64,000 nt of DNA from Martinezella tropici (GTDB lineage: Bacteria; Pseudomonadota; Alphaproteobacteria; Rhizobiales; Rhizobiaceae), in assembly GCF_008370325.1 (NCBI RefSeq), contig NZ_VNIP01000003.1:124001-188000 (forward strand), written 5' to 3'. Shown piece by piece: positions 47,701 to 55,679 of the stretch. The translations under genes and the position numbers were made by a program. The notes beneath the pieces are model-generated. The model did not search any database. It was not told the DNA's origin and worked only from the letters and a program-made list of their open reading frames with translations. Numbering within the stretch: position 1 is the first letter of the stretch; each line of letters begins with the position of its first letter.

Positions 47701-50700
47701 CTGGTCGGTCGATTCCAGATAGGCGAAGGGTTGGCCGGCGACAGCTGGATTGAGCACGAAGGTCCCGACAACGGCACCGGAGGAGACCAACTGGCCCGTC
47801 ACCCAGGTCGGCGTCGTCGATCGCTTGTTGGTGAGATTGCTGGTGAGTATCGACATGTCACCGCCGGACTGAATGAGACCGGACACATTGGTGACTGCCG
47901 CATTGCGCTGACCGGCGGCCGCTCCCTGGATGGTCAACCCGCTATTGGCGACGATAGCGCCTTGGTCATTGGTCAACGTGCCGCCAACGAAGAGGTTGGC
48001 GTTGTTGCCGGCGAAGACGAGGCCGGACGGGCTATTGTAGAAATCGCCCGATACGGTGAAGGTGAGATTATTGCCGGCGGCAAGCTGACCGGTGTTGCCG
48101 AGCGACGGCAGGTTGAGCGTCAGGTCATGCGCGGCAAGCAGCGATGTGTTGGCGGTGGTGATGAGGCCAGCAGCGGAGATGGCGATATCGCCGGAACCGC
48201 CGGCATTGGTGACAGTGCTGACCTCAGCATTGGACAGATCCGCATTGCCAGACAGATTGAGCGACAGGCCGCCGAAGACGAGATTGCTGCCGGAAAGATT
48301 GGCGGAGGAGCCGTTGACAATCAGCGTACCGCCGCCGGAAATCCGGCTACCCCTGCTGCCGGAAAGATCGACGGCACCGGTATTGAGCGTCAGATTGCCG
48401 CCGACACGAGTGGTGTTGGTATAGGCGATGGCTCCGGGCGCTGTGAGCGTGGCGCTGCCGAGACTCTGCAGGCTGCTGTAACCGATGTTCTGCGTCGCCG
48501 TGGCGGCAAGATTGCCGCCGGAAAGCAGGGAATTGGCGCTGATGCTGCCGCTTGAGGCCGACAATGTCATCGCGCCAGTGCGTTGCAACATGAGGCTGCC
48601 GCCCGGCGCAGCATTGGTGGCGGCGAAATCGACGCCGGAGACCAGCGTGTCGATCGTCATCGATCGGGCGGACAGATTGGCATTACGGCTGGCAAGCGAT
48701 TGGCCGGTGAGCGTGATCGCATTACCGGCAGTGATCGTCAGATCGCCATGGGCGACCGCATTGGCGCTGACATTGTTCGCCGCGTTGGCGGTGATGGTCC
48801 CGGCAGCAACTAGGCTGTTGAAAGAGACGTCGCCTGCCGTGGCTGCGAGCGTGAGATTCCCGGCCTGGCCTAGAATAACATTACCGGCTCCCGATTGGCC
48901 CATCGCCGCAAAATCGACCCCGGCCGCGATGACGTTGCCACTGACGGCAGATCCGGTAATCGAGACGTTGCTGGCGCCAAGGAGCTGGCCGTTGATCCTG
49001 ACCGCGCCGGGACTGGTGGCCGAACCGATCGCGACCGCACCGTGGCCCGTGATGTTCTCGGCCGTAAACGCACTCGCCGCCACATTGAGGTTGCCGGCGA
49101 CGATCAGCATGCTGGCTGACGCACTTCCGGCGTTAATGGTCAGATCGCCGCTTTGTCCGAGAGCGATGGCGCCGTTTGACGATCGCGCGGTGGCGGCGAA
49201 ATCGACGCCGGTAACTGCCTGGCCGAGTTGGACGGTCGAACCGGAGAGCAAGACGTCGCCGGCACTGAGGAGCTGGCCCGAGACATTGACGCTGTTGCTG
49301 CCGGCAAGGGTGATATCGCCATGCCCGGTAACGGCATTGGCCGTGATCGAGCCGCCGCTGGCATCGATTGTGCCGGCTGACAGCATGGTCTGCGCCGTGA
49401 TGCCCGCAGACGCGGTCAGATTGATATCGCCGGCAGTTCCGAGCACTATACCGCCGCCGCGGGCATTGGTGGCAGCGAAATCGGCACCCGAAATCAAGAC
49501 TGGCGCACTGATGCTGCCGCCGCTTAATGTGAGATCGCCCGCGGAAATCACCTGATTGGTGGCTGCGAGATTGCCGAAAATATCGACTTTGCCATGACTG
49601 GTAATGCTGTCGGCGCTGAGGTTTGCAGCCGTTGCCGTCAGATCACCGGCGGACAGCATCGTTCCGGCCACGATATTGCCGGAGGCCGTCAGGTTGATCT
49701 CACCGGATTGCGCCAGCAGGATATTGCCGCCCGCGGCATTGGTGGCGTCAAAGTCGATACCCGAGATGAGGGTGGGCGCGCTGATGCTGCCGCCCTTGAT
49801 CGTGAGATCGCCTGCGGCAAGAATCTGGTTGCTGACATCGACGTTGCCGGTAATCGCGACATTGCCGTGGGTTGTGACGCTACCCGCCTGGAGATTGGCC
49901 GTCTTTGCCGTGATATCGCCGGCCGACAGGATCGTGCCGGCCGTGGCGTTGCCTGAAACGGTGAGGTCCGTCTTACCGGCCCCTCCAAGCATGATGTTTC
50001 CACCGTTGGCCGCGGTCGCCGCAAAATCCACGCCGGAGACCAGAAGTCCAGCGTTGAGGCTGGCGCCATCGATCGAAAGATTGCCGGCCGATAGGACCTG
50101 GCCACTGACATCGACTCGACTGCTGGCTTTCAGGTCGGTCCTGCCATGGCTTGTAATGCTGCTTGCCGTTAGATCGATCGCTTGCGCGGTAAGACTGCCC
50201 GCCGACAGCAGCGTGCCGATGGTGAGATTACCGGTCGAGGCCAGCGACACATCGCCACTTGATGTCTGGACGATATTACCGTTGGCGGCAGCCGTGCCAG
50301 TGAAGTCGACACCGGAGACGATAGCGCCAGCCGCGATGCTCGGGCCCGAGATGCTGACGTTTCCGCCACCAAGGACTTGGCCATTGACGGTGGTCGTACC
50401 GGTGAGCGTGATATCCTTGTGCCCGGTGACAGTGTCAGCCGTCACGCTGGCGGCGTTGACGTTGGTAGCACCGGCGACTTCCACCGTCGAAGCAGAGAAT
50501 CCGCCACTGAGCCGGGCGGTCAGATCCCCCGCGTGATTGCCTGCAATCGTCGCATCCTGGCCAAGAACGATATTGCCACCGGATGCATCAGTGGCGGCGA
50601 AGTCGATACCGGCGACGACAGACTGTGCCGATAGGCTTTGACCGGTGATCAGGACATTGCCGGCCCCGAGAATCTGTCCAGAAACTGTGGTCGCGCCGTT

Positions 50701-53700
50701 GAGCGCCATAGCCCCGTGCGCGGTGACTGCATTCGCGTTCACAGCTCCGCCGCTGGCTGAAAGAGCACCGGCAGACAGCAGCGTGCCGGCGTCGATATTG
50801 CCGGCAGAGGCAAGCGTCAGATCGCCGGTCTGGCTAAGGACAATGTCGCCACCAGCCGCAGCTGTCGCCACAAAATCCACGCCGGAAACGATGGCGCCAG
50901 CCTTGATGCTGGAGCCGGAGATGGAGACATTGCCGCCGCCAAGCACCTGATGAGTGACATCAACGCCGCCGGCCGCCGTGCCGGAAAGGCTGATATCCTT
51001 ATGGCCGGTGATCGAATCCGCGGTGACGGACGTACCACTGACATCGATCACGCCGGCGGCTTGCATGGTTGGCGCGGCCACGGGGCCATTGACCGATACG
51101 TTCAGGTTCCCGCTCTGGCCGAGCACGATATTGCCGCCAGCCGCATTGGTCGCATCGAAGTCGATACCGGAGACGATGGTTTGAGCGGTCAGGCTCTGGC
51201 CGGTGATCAATATGTTGCCAGAGCCGAGGATCTGGTCCGTGACGCTGATCGCACCATCGAGCCTCATGTTTCCATGGGCGGTCATGCTGCCCGCGCGAAC
51301 GGTCGAACCATTGGTCGTGAGATCGCCGGCCGACAATAGCGTGCGGGCGTTGAGTGCACTCGAGGCAGCAAGCGTTAGATCGCCGCTGCCAGTGAGCGCG
51401 ATATTGCCATTGGCGGCAGCCGTCCTCACGAAATCGACGCCAGAGACGATGGAGCCGGCGCTGATGCTGGAACCGAAGATCGCGACATCCCCACCGCCAA
51501 GGACTTGATTGGAAACATTCACGCCAGCAGCCGTGCCGGAAAGAGTGACGTCCTTATGACCGGTGATCGCCTCACTGGTGACCGCGCCAGCACTCACGTT
51601 GATAGCGCCAGCGGCTTGGATCGTTGGCATCGCGACGGCACCACCAACCGACACCGTCAGGTCGCCGGTCTGACCAAGGGCGATATTGCCGCCTGCCCTA
51701 TTGGTCGCATCGAAGTCGATACCGGAAACGATGGTCCGAGCCTGCAGGCTCTGGCCGCTAATCAGCACGTTGCCAGACGCGAGAATCTGGTCTGTCACGC
51801 TGATCGCGCCGCCGATTGTCATGTCGCCATGGGCTGAGATATTGCCGGCTGTGACCGTCGCGGCGCTGGCATTGAGATTGCCGGCAGAGAGGAGCGTTCC
51901 AGCGCTGAGCGCACCAGCGGCCGTCAATGTTAGATTGCCGGTTCCGGCTGCTGGTGCGCCAAGCACGACGCTGCCTCCGGCCGCATTGGTGGCGGTGATG
52001 TCGACGCCGGAGACAATAGCACCCGCCTGGATGCCGGAGCCGGAAATGCCGACATTGCCGCCGCCGAGGACCTGGCCGGTGATATCAACGCGACCGCTGT
52101 TGGCCGCCACGCTGGCGACGCCTGAGAGCACGATGTCCTTTTGACCAGTGATCGTGTCGGCGGTGATGGTCTGGCCAACCGCGCTGATCGTGCCGGCTGA
52201 GAAAATCGTCCCTACCTGGATGGCACCGAGGCCATCATTGATGCTCAGATCGCCACCCGCACCGAGCACGATGTTGCCGCCATTGGCTTTGGTTGCGGCA
52301 AAGTCGACGCCGGAGGCGAGAAGACCGGCGCTGACGCCATTGGCGTTACCGTTGATGGTGATATTGCCAGCGCTGAGCAATTGGTTGGCGACATTGACGC
52401 CGCCATCGATCCTGACGGCGCCATGGCTCGTGATGTTATTTGCCTGCAACAGAGCGGCCTGAGCAGTCAGGTCGCCGGCCGACAGCAGCTTATCGACAAC
52501 GATATTGCCCGTCGTGGCTGTCAAACCGAGCGTGCCGGCCGAACCGATAACAACGCCGCCACTGTTCGCACTCGTGGCAGCAAAGTCGACACCAGCAGCA
52601 ATCGCACCGGCCTGAATGGCGGCGCCAGAGATCAGGACGTTGTTTGCGGCAAGAACCTGCCCACTGACGTCAACACGACCGCTCGCCGTATTGACAGTGA
52701 GTGTGCCACGGGACGTCATGCTACCCGCATTGAGCGACACTGCGGTTATCGCCAGGTCGCCGGCTACCTGGATGCTGCCGGCGCTCATGCCACCGCTGGA
52801 GCTGACACCGAGGGAGCCGGCCGACAGCAGGTTACCTGTTGTGATAGTGCCGCCAGTGGCGGTCAAGCCCAGGCTGCCTGTCGTACCAAGCACCACATTG
52901 CCACTCGGATCAGCACTGGTAGCGGCGAAATTGATGCCGGAGACGACCATGCCAGCAGATACGGATCGGCCGCTGGCGCTGACATTACCCTGCGCCTGCA
53001 CATTGCCCGCAACAACAATATCGAGTCCGGCGTTCAGCGCGATGCTCTGATTGCTCTGCAGCGAGGCGGTGGAGATCGAACCGGAGGTGGTGGCGATCGA
53101 CAGAGCACCCGCGCTATTGGCAGCTCCCGTCAAAGCGATATTGCCGACTGAGGCCGACAGCGTCGCCGTTCCGCCGGCCGTCACATTAGCAGCCAACAGG
53201 CCACCGGCCGACGTCATCATCAGATTGGCCGCGCTGTTGGTGTCACCCGTGACGCTCAGCAGGCCGCTACCGCTCGACAGAAAGATATCGTCGTCGGCTG
53301 CGACAGTTGCCAAGGTAACACCCTGGTCGGCTTTGATGGCGATCTTCGCCTTCGACGTCACCTTGGCGGCGGTGACCTTCTGTTTCGAGGTGATGGTCAC
53401 GCCGTCGCGTGCGGACGCATTGCCGATCGAGATCTTGCCGTCGGCCGAGAGCGTCAGTTCGCCGGCATTGGCGGCCATGTCGCCGCTCATCTTGACCCCG
53501 GCACCCTTCTCGGTGACGACGACCTTGATGCGGTCGGCCTGCATGGCGCCGAGCGCCGTGCCGTCAATCGCGTATTCCGGCGTGCCTGACGTGGCGGTCA
53601 GCGCCGTCGCCTCGCCAGTGGCATAATTGTATTGGCTGGCGCCGCCCGTCAGCCGGATGGTCTTGCCGTAGACCGGCGCATTGACATGAATATTGCGGGA

Positions 53701-54390
53701 GACCACGTCGAACAGGTCGACGGCGCCGGGGGCGGCTGCGAAGTTTCCGCCTGCCCCTTCGAAGGTGACATCGCCGCCATTGACACTGAATCCTGACAGG
53801 CTGCCATCGGCGCCGATATTCGGCACACCGGTCGTCAGCGTCGCACGCGGCGTGTTGATGAAGCCGCAGCCCGCGCAGGTGATCCCGTTAGGATTCGCGA
53901 TGACGACGTCAGCTCTGCCGCCGAACACTTCGGTCGGGCCATTGAGCGCGGAACGATTGCCCGACGTGACTTCGTTTAGGATGACCGACGCCGGGCCGGA
54001 ATTCCTCAAATTGGGATTGCCAGGGGTGGCACCGCCCAGGTTCGAGGTGCCGACTTCACCGTTGAAGTTATTAAGGATGAGACCGGGCGTGCCGACATTG
54101 AAGTTGTCGTATTTGTTATGCGACAGGCCTGCGCCATTCGGGGTGACGATATCGACCAGCGGCACGCCATTGGGGGCAGCACCGACGCCCGGCTGATTGC
54201 CAACGGGTGCCGAGCCGGCCGCGGAAACGGATTGCGCATTGGCAATCGCGGGCTGCAGGAAGAGAAGCAAGCTCAGAGTGACGGCAAGCGACTGCCGCCC
54301 AAGACGCAAGAGCGGGCTTCGCAGATCAAACGCGACCTCCCTCTCGTTGGCCGCAAGCCGTGATCCAACCAATACGATCTTCTTGCTCAT
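41731..54390 (-). CDS. Giant filamentous haemagglutinin / CdiA-like TpsA exoprotein
   Basis: Secreted surface protein of about 4,219 residues. An extended signal region (first ~53 residues, ending LQPAIANA) precedes a TPS secretion domain with PNGITCAGCGF, recognised by the partner TpsB. Then come 16 repeats of about 94-96 residues (roughly 480-1950), a serine/glycine-rich stretch, and haemagglutinin repeats (about 2880-3470, for example GSTLSAGQDVNLTARTTDLN). A glycine/alanine-rich pretoxin segment contains FNYLND, which may stand in for the usual VENN motif, and an unrelated toxin-like domain occupies about the last 130 residues. A GTG three bases earlier is also possible as start. In CDI systems such proteins form a fibre and deliver the C terminus into neighbours. 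Confidence 0.9.
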   Translation of the reverse strand: MSKKIVLVGSRLAANEREVAFDLRSPLLRLGRQSLAVTLSLLLFLQPAIANAQSVSAAGSAPVGNQPGVGAAPNGVPLVDIVTPNGAGLSHNKYDNFNVGTPGLILNNFNGEVGTSNLGGATPGNPNLRNSGPASVILNEVTSGNRSALNGPTEVFGGRADVVIANPNGITCAGCGFINTPRATLTTGVPNIGADGSLSGFSVNGGDVTFEGAGGNFAAAPGAVDLFDVVSRNIHVNAPVYGKTIRLTGGASQYNYATGEATALTATSGTPEYAIDGTALGAMQADRIKVVVTEKGAGVKMSGDMAANAGELTLSADGKISIGNASARDGVTITSKQKVTAAKVTSKAKIAIKADQGVTLATVAADDDIFLSSGSGLLSVTGDTNSAANLMMTSAGGLLAANVTAGGTATLSASVGNIALTGAANSAGALSIATTSGSISTASLQSNQSIALNAGLDIVVAGNVQAQGNVSASGRSVSAGMVVSGINFAATSADPSGNVVLGTTGSLGLTATGGTITTGNLLSAGSLGVSSSGGMSAGSIQVAGDLAITAVSLNAGSMTSRGTLTVNTASGRVDVSGQVLAANNVLISGAAIQAGAIAAGVDFAATSANSGGVVIGSAGTLGLTATTGNIVVDKLLSAGDLTAQAALLQANNITSHGAVRIDGGVNVANQLLSAGNITINGNANGVSAGLLASGVDFAATKANGGNIVLGAGGDLSINDGLGAIQVGTIFSAGTISAVGQTITADTITGQKDIVLSGVASVAANSGRVDITGQVLGGGNVGISGSGIQAGAIVSGVDITATNAAGGSVVLGAPAAGTGNLTLTAAGALSAGTLLSAGNLNASAATVTAGNISAHGDMTIGGAISVTDQILASGNVLISGQSLQARTIVSGIDFDATNRAGGNIALGQTGDLTVSVGGAVAMPTIQAAGAINVSAGAVTSEAITGHKDVTLSGTAAGVNVSNQVLGGGDVAIFGSSISAGSIVSGVDFVRTAAANGNIALTGSGDLTLAASSALNARTLLSAGDLTTNGSTVRAGSMTAHGNMRLDGAISVTDQILGSGNILITGQSLTAQTIVSGIDFDATNAAGGNIVLGQSGNLNVSVNGPVAAPTMQAAGVIDVSGTSVTADSITGHKDISLSGTAAGGVDVTHQVLGGGNVSISGSSIKAGAIVSGVDFVATAAAGGDIVLSQTGDLTLASAGNIDAGTLLSAGALSASGGAVNANAVTAHGAMALNGATTVSGQILGAGNVLITGQSLSAQSVVAGIDFAATDASGGNIVLGQDATIAGNHAGDLTARLSGGFSASTVEVAGATNVNAASVTADTVTGHKDITLTGTTTVNGQVLGGGNVSISGPSIAAGAIVSGVDFTGTAAANGNIVQTSSGDVSLASTGNLTIGTLLSAGSLTAQAIDLTASSITSHGRTDLKASSRVDVSGQVLSAGNLSIDGASLNAGLLVSGVDFAATAANGGNIMLGGAGKTDLTVSGNATAGTILSAGDITAKTANLQAGSVTTHGNVAITGNVDVSNQILAAGDLTIKGGSISAPTLISGIDFDATNAAGGNILLAQSGEINLTASGNIVAGTMLSAGDLTATAANLSADSITSHGKVDIFGNLAATNQVISAGDLTLSGGSISAPVLISGADFAATNARGGGIVLGTAGDINLTASAGITAQTMLSAGTIDASGGSITANAVTGHGDITLAGSNSVNVSGQLLSAGDVLLSGSTVQLGQAVTGVDFAATARSSNGAIALGQSGDLTINAGSASASMLIVAGNLNVAASAFTAENITGHGAVAIGSATSPGAVRINGQLLGASNVSITGSAVSGNVIAAGVDFAAMGQSGAGNVILGQAGNLTLAATAGDVSFNSLVAAGTITANAANNVSANAVAHGDLTITAGNAITLTGQSLASRNANLSARSMTIDTLVSGVDFAATNAAPGGSLMLQRTGAMTLSASSGSISANSLLSGGNLAATATQNIGYSSLQSLGSATLTAPGAIAYTNTTRVGGNLTLNTGAVDLSGSRGSRISGGGTLIVNGSSANLSGSNLVFGGLSLNLSGNADLSNAEVSTVTNAGGSGDIAISAAGLITTANTSLLAAHDLTLNLPSLGNTGQLAAGNNLTFTVSGDFYNSPSGLVFAGNNANLFVGGTLTNDQGAIVANSGLTIQGAAAGQRNAAVTNVSGLIQSGGDMSILTSNLTNKRSTTPTWVTGQLVSSGAVVGTFVLNPAVAGQPFAYLESTDQNMFQLYAGVDPGQFSDYQPLLYSVATLADGTSYHAWTWVSGSGPTEVRPIFDWIKARVPKDANGNPILDPNNPSRYFIVDEVVRSGSDTSTTYTWDPTSNISQSVYEDRFTSALSPEAVIHAGGNLTVDATNLTNSYSRIEAGGGAALKGSTLTNEGVVLNRTTMLTCSAQSACTAYNADGTADPSRNIANGTSIVSGSQVIGGAAGTLKAAGALSLNFGTVNNTSLGSTGGGAAVSAPSTSSDPLSALNGMTAGGALFNVNAALGSFASNGGANVGSGPSLAAVGTTIAGGPTVNGSGLTAAVGASVSSNGVTLASGPSITSGTLTTGGAAINPNSLMGKLTAALGNSGNLAQVLQVNGAELASLAKPQSGGVGGTVPGQIFLFETRAAFLDVSKFYGSSYFIGRVGYTPETKVPFLGDAYFDNQLVDEQMRQLVGDGLGAGSFIPGNNATDQMKTLLDNGVAYAEANGLALGQALTPEQAASLTQSMVIYQTQIVDGAQVLVPVVYLSAADKAKVNGGGAVIAGNSVNIDAGSVNNSGAIAAADGMTINATEIKANGGTFLAGGNMNLNATNGITLAAQTMTIGGQNVVNTNAGVSAAGNLQIAAGGTLSLQGTKIAAGGNAQLSGNNVNLAAVKVDNGGQQNATGARVNAGGNLTIAGTNDVNIIGSSAKAGGDLKVKATDGAVNIVSTDLTRKTDDGYTKTTGTDQQASQLSAGGNLQINANTGVLISGADLTAKGDVGLTSNGDINVTTSQNQSNSTLGKNSSSELTHNGSTIKAGGDLVAKSNSDINVIGSTMAADGMLGLQAQNNVTIAEATDSATLDVKSSSKKSGFLGSTKENASGHLETTTAVGSSVLGEGGATIISGGDTTVSASKVTAGDATRASDLNIQTGGNLIVTAGKDTETERDSAKRKGFLRSGSSSYDGYNETTIGSQLSASGDVNLDAGKAAAILGSKVNADGSLNVSGESVSIIGAQENHQSDSQRKDSGLFVGSGGGFISLYGKNEKQGQQSSTDNVGSTLSAGQDVNLTARTTDLNIMGSSVSADRDINLSAARDVNVAPGAESSSQSEQQKKSGFGLAFSAGGGGFSIGIGAQSTKDSKAQQSDTNAMSTLSAGRDLNISAGHDVNLQATSASAERDVNLFAGNNINLLSANDATNYQEAHEKSFAGVTLTVSSQVGKAAQSIMNSAERLSDSGGVNAVTNTAIAGLGFYQAYKDLQGVYDQYQKSGDIGINVSLTVGASHQENSWSSSSSTPVVTDIRAGRSISMEAENGSITSDGAQILAGYDKNGVPTVSGDPLTGDIFLSAKNGDINLNAATGTTDTSSNNSSWSAGIGVGATFGGGGKGMADLGLVANAGYGKGSADTSGVSHTNTHVNGTGDVTIITNGLELRGATITGNSVTADVKNLTIESQVDTAKAKADQLSLSASTGFGSTSVSGVTQKAKGDAVLVTEQSGIHAGTGGLDINVSGQTSLVGGLITSEAGEGRNSFSTGTLTVADIDTHSTWKADTYGGSIGTGGLSIAPPVKANENKTGQALSAIGGNIPITITDPGHQMQDIGTIRRDTNNTNTSLPGLPDLQNILHDQYKTQADLQAAQATMAGLVATIANQFVDQADTPAELAFWGEGGAGRALLHAIGAGVLGGVNGWEGALKGAAGGATSTLLAPAIDELVAGLLKGTKFEGTQEGQQLALLLGQSLAAVAGATGGGEGAAYGAANYQFNYLNDKQYFQLKSMDMACKVGVGGACDIVQDLQDLDQLTTQQLRSACSADIGSDDCISARRDLGAAISSIGAQGLGLSDTERQLLEGYYAELQSLQRDPTGTKQILDAIAGIVLSSPRAEAALREVQTSGTGSRPVWLQRLEAGNAFNAERASAYPYKEVYVEKPGGVSVYYRLDSYNPETGEIVSRKFTQLSDIQPQTAASYINEIPKKYPAGATIANVPSSGNLAGQRLEGNYILEVPVQTRPVPQSVIDAADNAGVVIRDPTGKVYR
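41734..42130 (-). other. Variable C-terminal toxin-like domain of the CdiA-like protein
   Basis: About 130 residues beginning near VWLQRLEAGNAFNAERAS and ending VIRDPTGKVYR. The block KEVYVEKPGG, RLDSYNPETGEIVSRKFTQL and LEGNYILEVPVQ carries acidic residues and a lysine spaced in a way that recalls restriction-endonuclease-fold toxins (D, then E-x3-RK). Nuclease activity is inference from this pattern only. Confidence 0.5.
48500..53010 (-). repeat. 16 tandem protein-coding repeats of about 285 bases in the haemagglutinin gene
   Basis: Each unit encodes about 94-96 residues with the pattern SGVDFAAT-x-GGNI-x-L, then LLSAG-like, HG-like and QVLGGGNV-like segments. I count 16 copies of the GVDF-type motif, the first near 52936 and the last near 48630. 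Units 5, 7 and 12 (SGIDFDAT) and units 6, 8 and 10 (IVSGVDF followed by TAA) form alternating subtypes, suggesting duplication of paired units. Confidence 0.85.
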
Positions 54391-54582
54391 CACACGCCCT
54401 CACTGATGACTGTGCGGCAAGCTGAATTTGCCGCAATTGAAACTAAGCTTGCAGATCGATTGAGACATCCATGGCCTCGCGATCAACGCGATTTCGACCT
54501 CTGGCTGACGCAATCTTTCTGACCGGCATAGGCCGTTCACTCCGGACCCTCTCGGAAAGCCGACGTCACAGCCGGCCTCCCG
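54391..54582. other. Gap upstream of the haemagglutinin gene
   Basis: 192 bases between the small lipoprotein gene and the giant gene, longer than the other gaps in this operon. It could hold a second promoter. GAGGG lies about 7 bases ahead of the ATG at 54390. No gene seen. Confidence 0.4.
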
Positions 54583-55140
54583 CTATTTCTTCGTCAACAA
54601 CCACGTCTTGACGTTGGCGGTGAACGAGTCGGAAAGGCGCTGAGCCATCACCTCGGGAGACCCCGAGGTCTGCATCGCATTGACGGCGACTGCGACAATG
54701 ACGCCGTAGCCACTTCCGCGCATGGAAAGGTCTTCACCGTGTATGTTCTGCGCCGCTGCGATCAACTCACCAGTCTTCGCGTTTTCCAGCCGGATTGTCC
54801 CGTCGATGCGACTGTCGTGGCCTCCGATGACACGCGCTTTCTTCGTGCTTACGTCAAAAACGTGCAACGTGACGACTAGGCGACCCGGTACGGGTCCGCC
54901 TGGCAAGCCGACGAGCTGCTTTGTCATTGTGGTCCGCAACACACGGATCGCATCCGCCATCTCCTGTTCCGCAAGCTTTTTATCCGCTTCCGGAAATGCC
55001 GTTAGATCAGGGGTCGTCTCGATGCGGATTTCGCGTACGGAGGTCTTTTGAAGAGCAGCCACAAGACGTGGGTCCGTTGTGACGCAGGACGCGAGCAACA
55101 TCACGAGAATAAGGGCGATACCACCGGAGATATATCGCAT
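54583..55140 (-). CDS. Putative lipoprotein between TpsB and TpsA genes
   Basis: A 185-residue protein with a lipoprotein signal (MRYISGGIALILVMLLASC, lipobox LASC, cysteine at 19). The mature part has VREIRIETTPDLTAF, LVVTLHVFDVSTKKARVIGG, then a GTIRLENAKTGELIAAA segment, resembling DUF4410-like small lipoproteins that may hold outer-membrane or periplasmic roles. The frame is open to an ATG at 55194, 4 bases after the previous stop, but that adds 18 residues before the signal, so I prefer 55140. The start is uncertain. Location inside a two-partner-secretion operon suggests a helper for secretion or surface retention. Confidence 0.65.
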   Translation of the reverse strand: MRYISGGIALILVMLLASCVTTDPRLVAALQKTSVREIRIETTPDLTAFPEADKKLAEQEMADAIRVLRTTMTKQLVGLPGGPVPGRLVVTLHVFDVSTKKARVIGGHDSRIDGTIRLENAKTGELIAAAQNIHGEDLSMRGSGYGVIVAVAVNAMQTSGSPEVMAQRLSDSFTANVKTWLLTKK

Positions 55141-55198
55141 CACCCGAGCACCCAAGGCATCGGTTACAAATATCAAGCGCAAATCCATCTTCATTTAC

Positions 55199-55672
55199 TC
55201 AACCACCACGTGTTGACGTCGTCGTCTTCACGCCGCCGTCAAGCTTTTTGTATAGTTCTCCCAACTGGGACTTCGGCGCCGGGCACTTTCGTGAACGGGC
55301 AAGGTCCGTCAGCACCTGATTGCGATTGCGCAATGCGTCGATCTCGACTTTTTCAGGTGACTTGGGATCCATGAAGAACAGAGCTGGCCAGAAGAGAAGA
55401 ACGCCGGTTGCACCAAGAACCACGTTCTTGCCCTGCGCCTGCGAGCGTTCCTTGACCGTCGAAAGGATCTGGCGTTCGTTCGCTGCAAATTCACGGCCGA
55501 CGCCGCTGCAATCCAACCCGCCGTCACCGGCACTGGTCGATGCGATCGGATGCGCTTCACGACCGCCGCAGCCGGAGAGTATGATTGTGCAGCAAACCAG
55601 CGCCGTGATGGCGAGCGGCATCAACGCTGCCTTGTCATCTTTCTTTCCAAAAAAAATCATGATTTCCCTCAA
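55199..55672 (-). CDS. Putative lipoprotein downstream of TpsB
   Basis: A 157-residue protein. The signal has a charged lead and a hydrophobic core ending in lipobox LSGC (cysteine near residue 35; a second start at 55660 would shorten the lead). After the lipobox there is a cysteine in GGLDCSG, a central hydrophobic segment (VVLGATGVLLFWPALFF) and a basic C terminus with another cysteine (RSRKCPAPKS). I do not know the family. It lies 7 bases after the TpsB stop and 4 bases before the next open frame, so it is part of this operon. Confidence 0.65.
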   Translation of the reverse strand: MREIMIFFGKKDDKAALMPLAITALVCCTIILSGCGGREAHPIASTSAGDGGLDCSGVGREFAANERQILSTVKERSQAQGKNVVLGATGVLLFWPALFFMDPKSPEKVEIDALRNRNQVLTDLARSRKCPAPKSQLGELYKKLDGGVKTTTSTRGG

Positions 55673-55679
55673 AATATGA

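Noticed and set aside
47188..48555. Plus-strand open frame of 455 codons opposite the haemagglutinin gene
   Set aside because: Low-complexity Gly/Ile/Ala/Arg translation produced by reading the repeat region on the wrong strand.
48500..53010. Regular repeats that could suggest a CRISPR-like array
   Set aside because: Units are about 285 bases, in frame, divergent and coding throughout; no short exact repeats with unique spacers.
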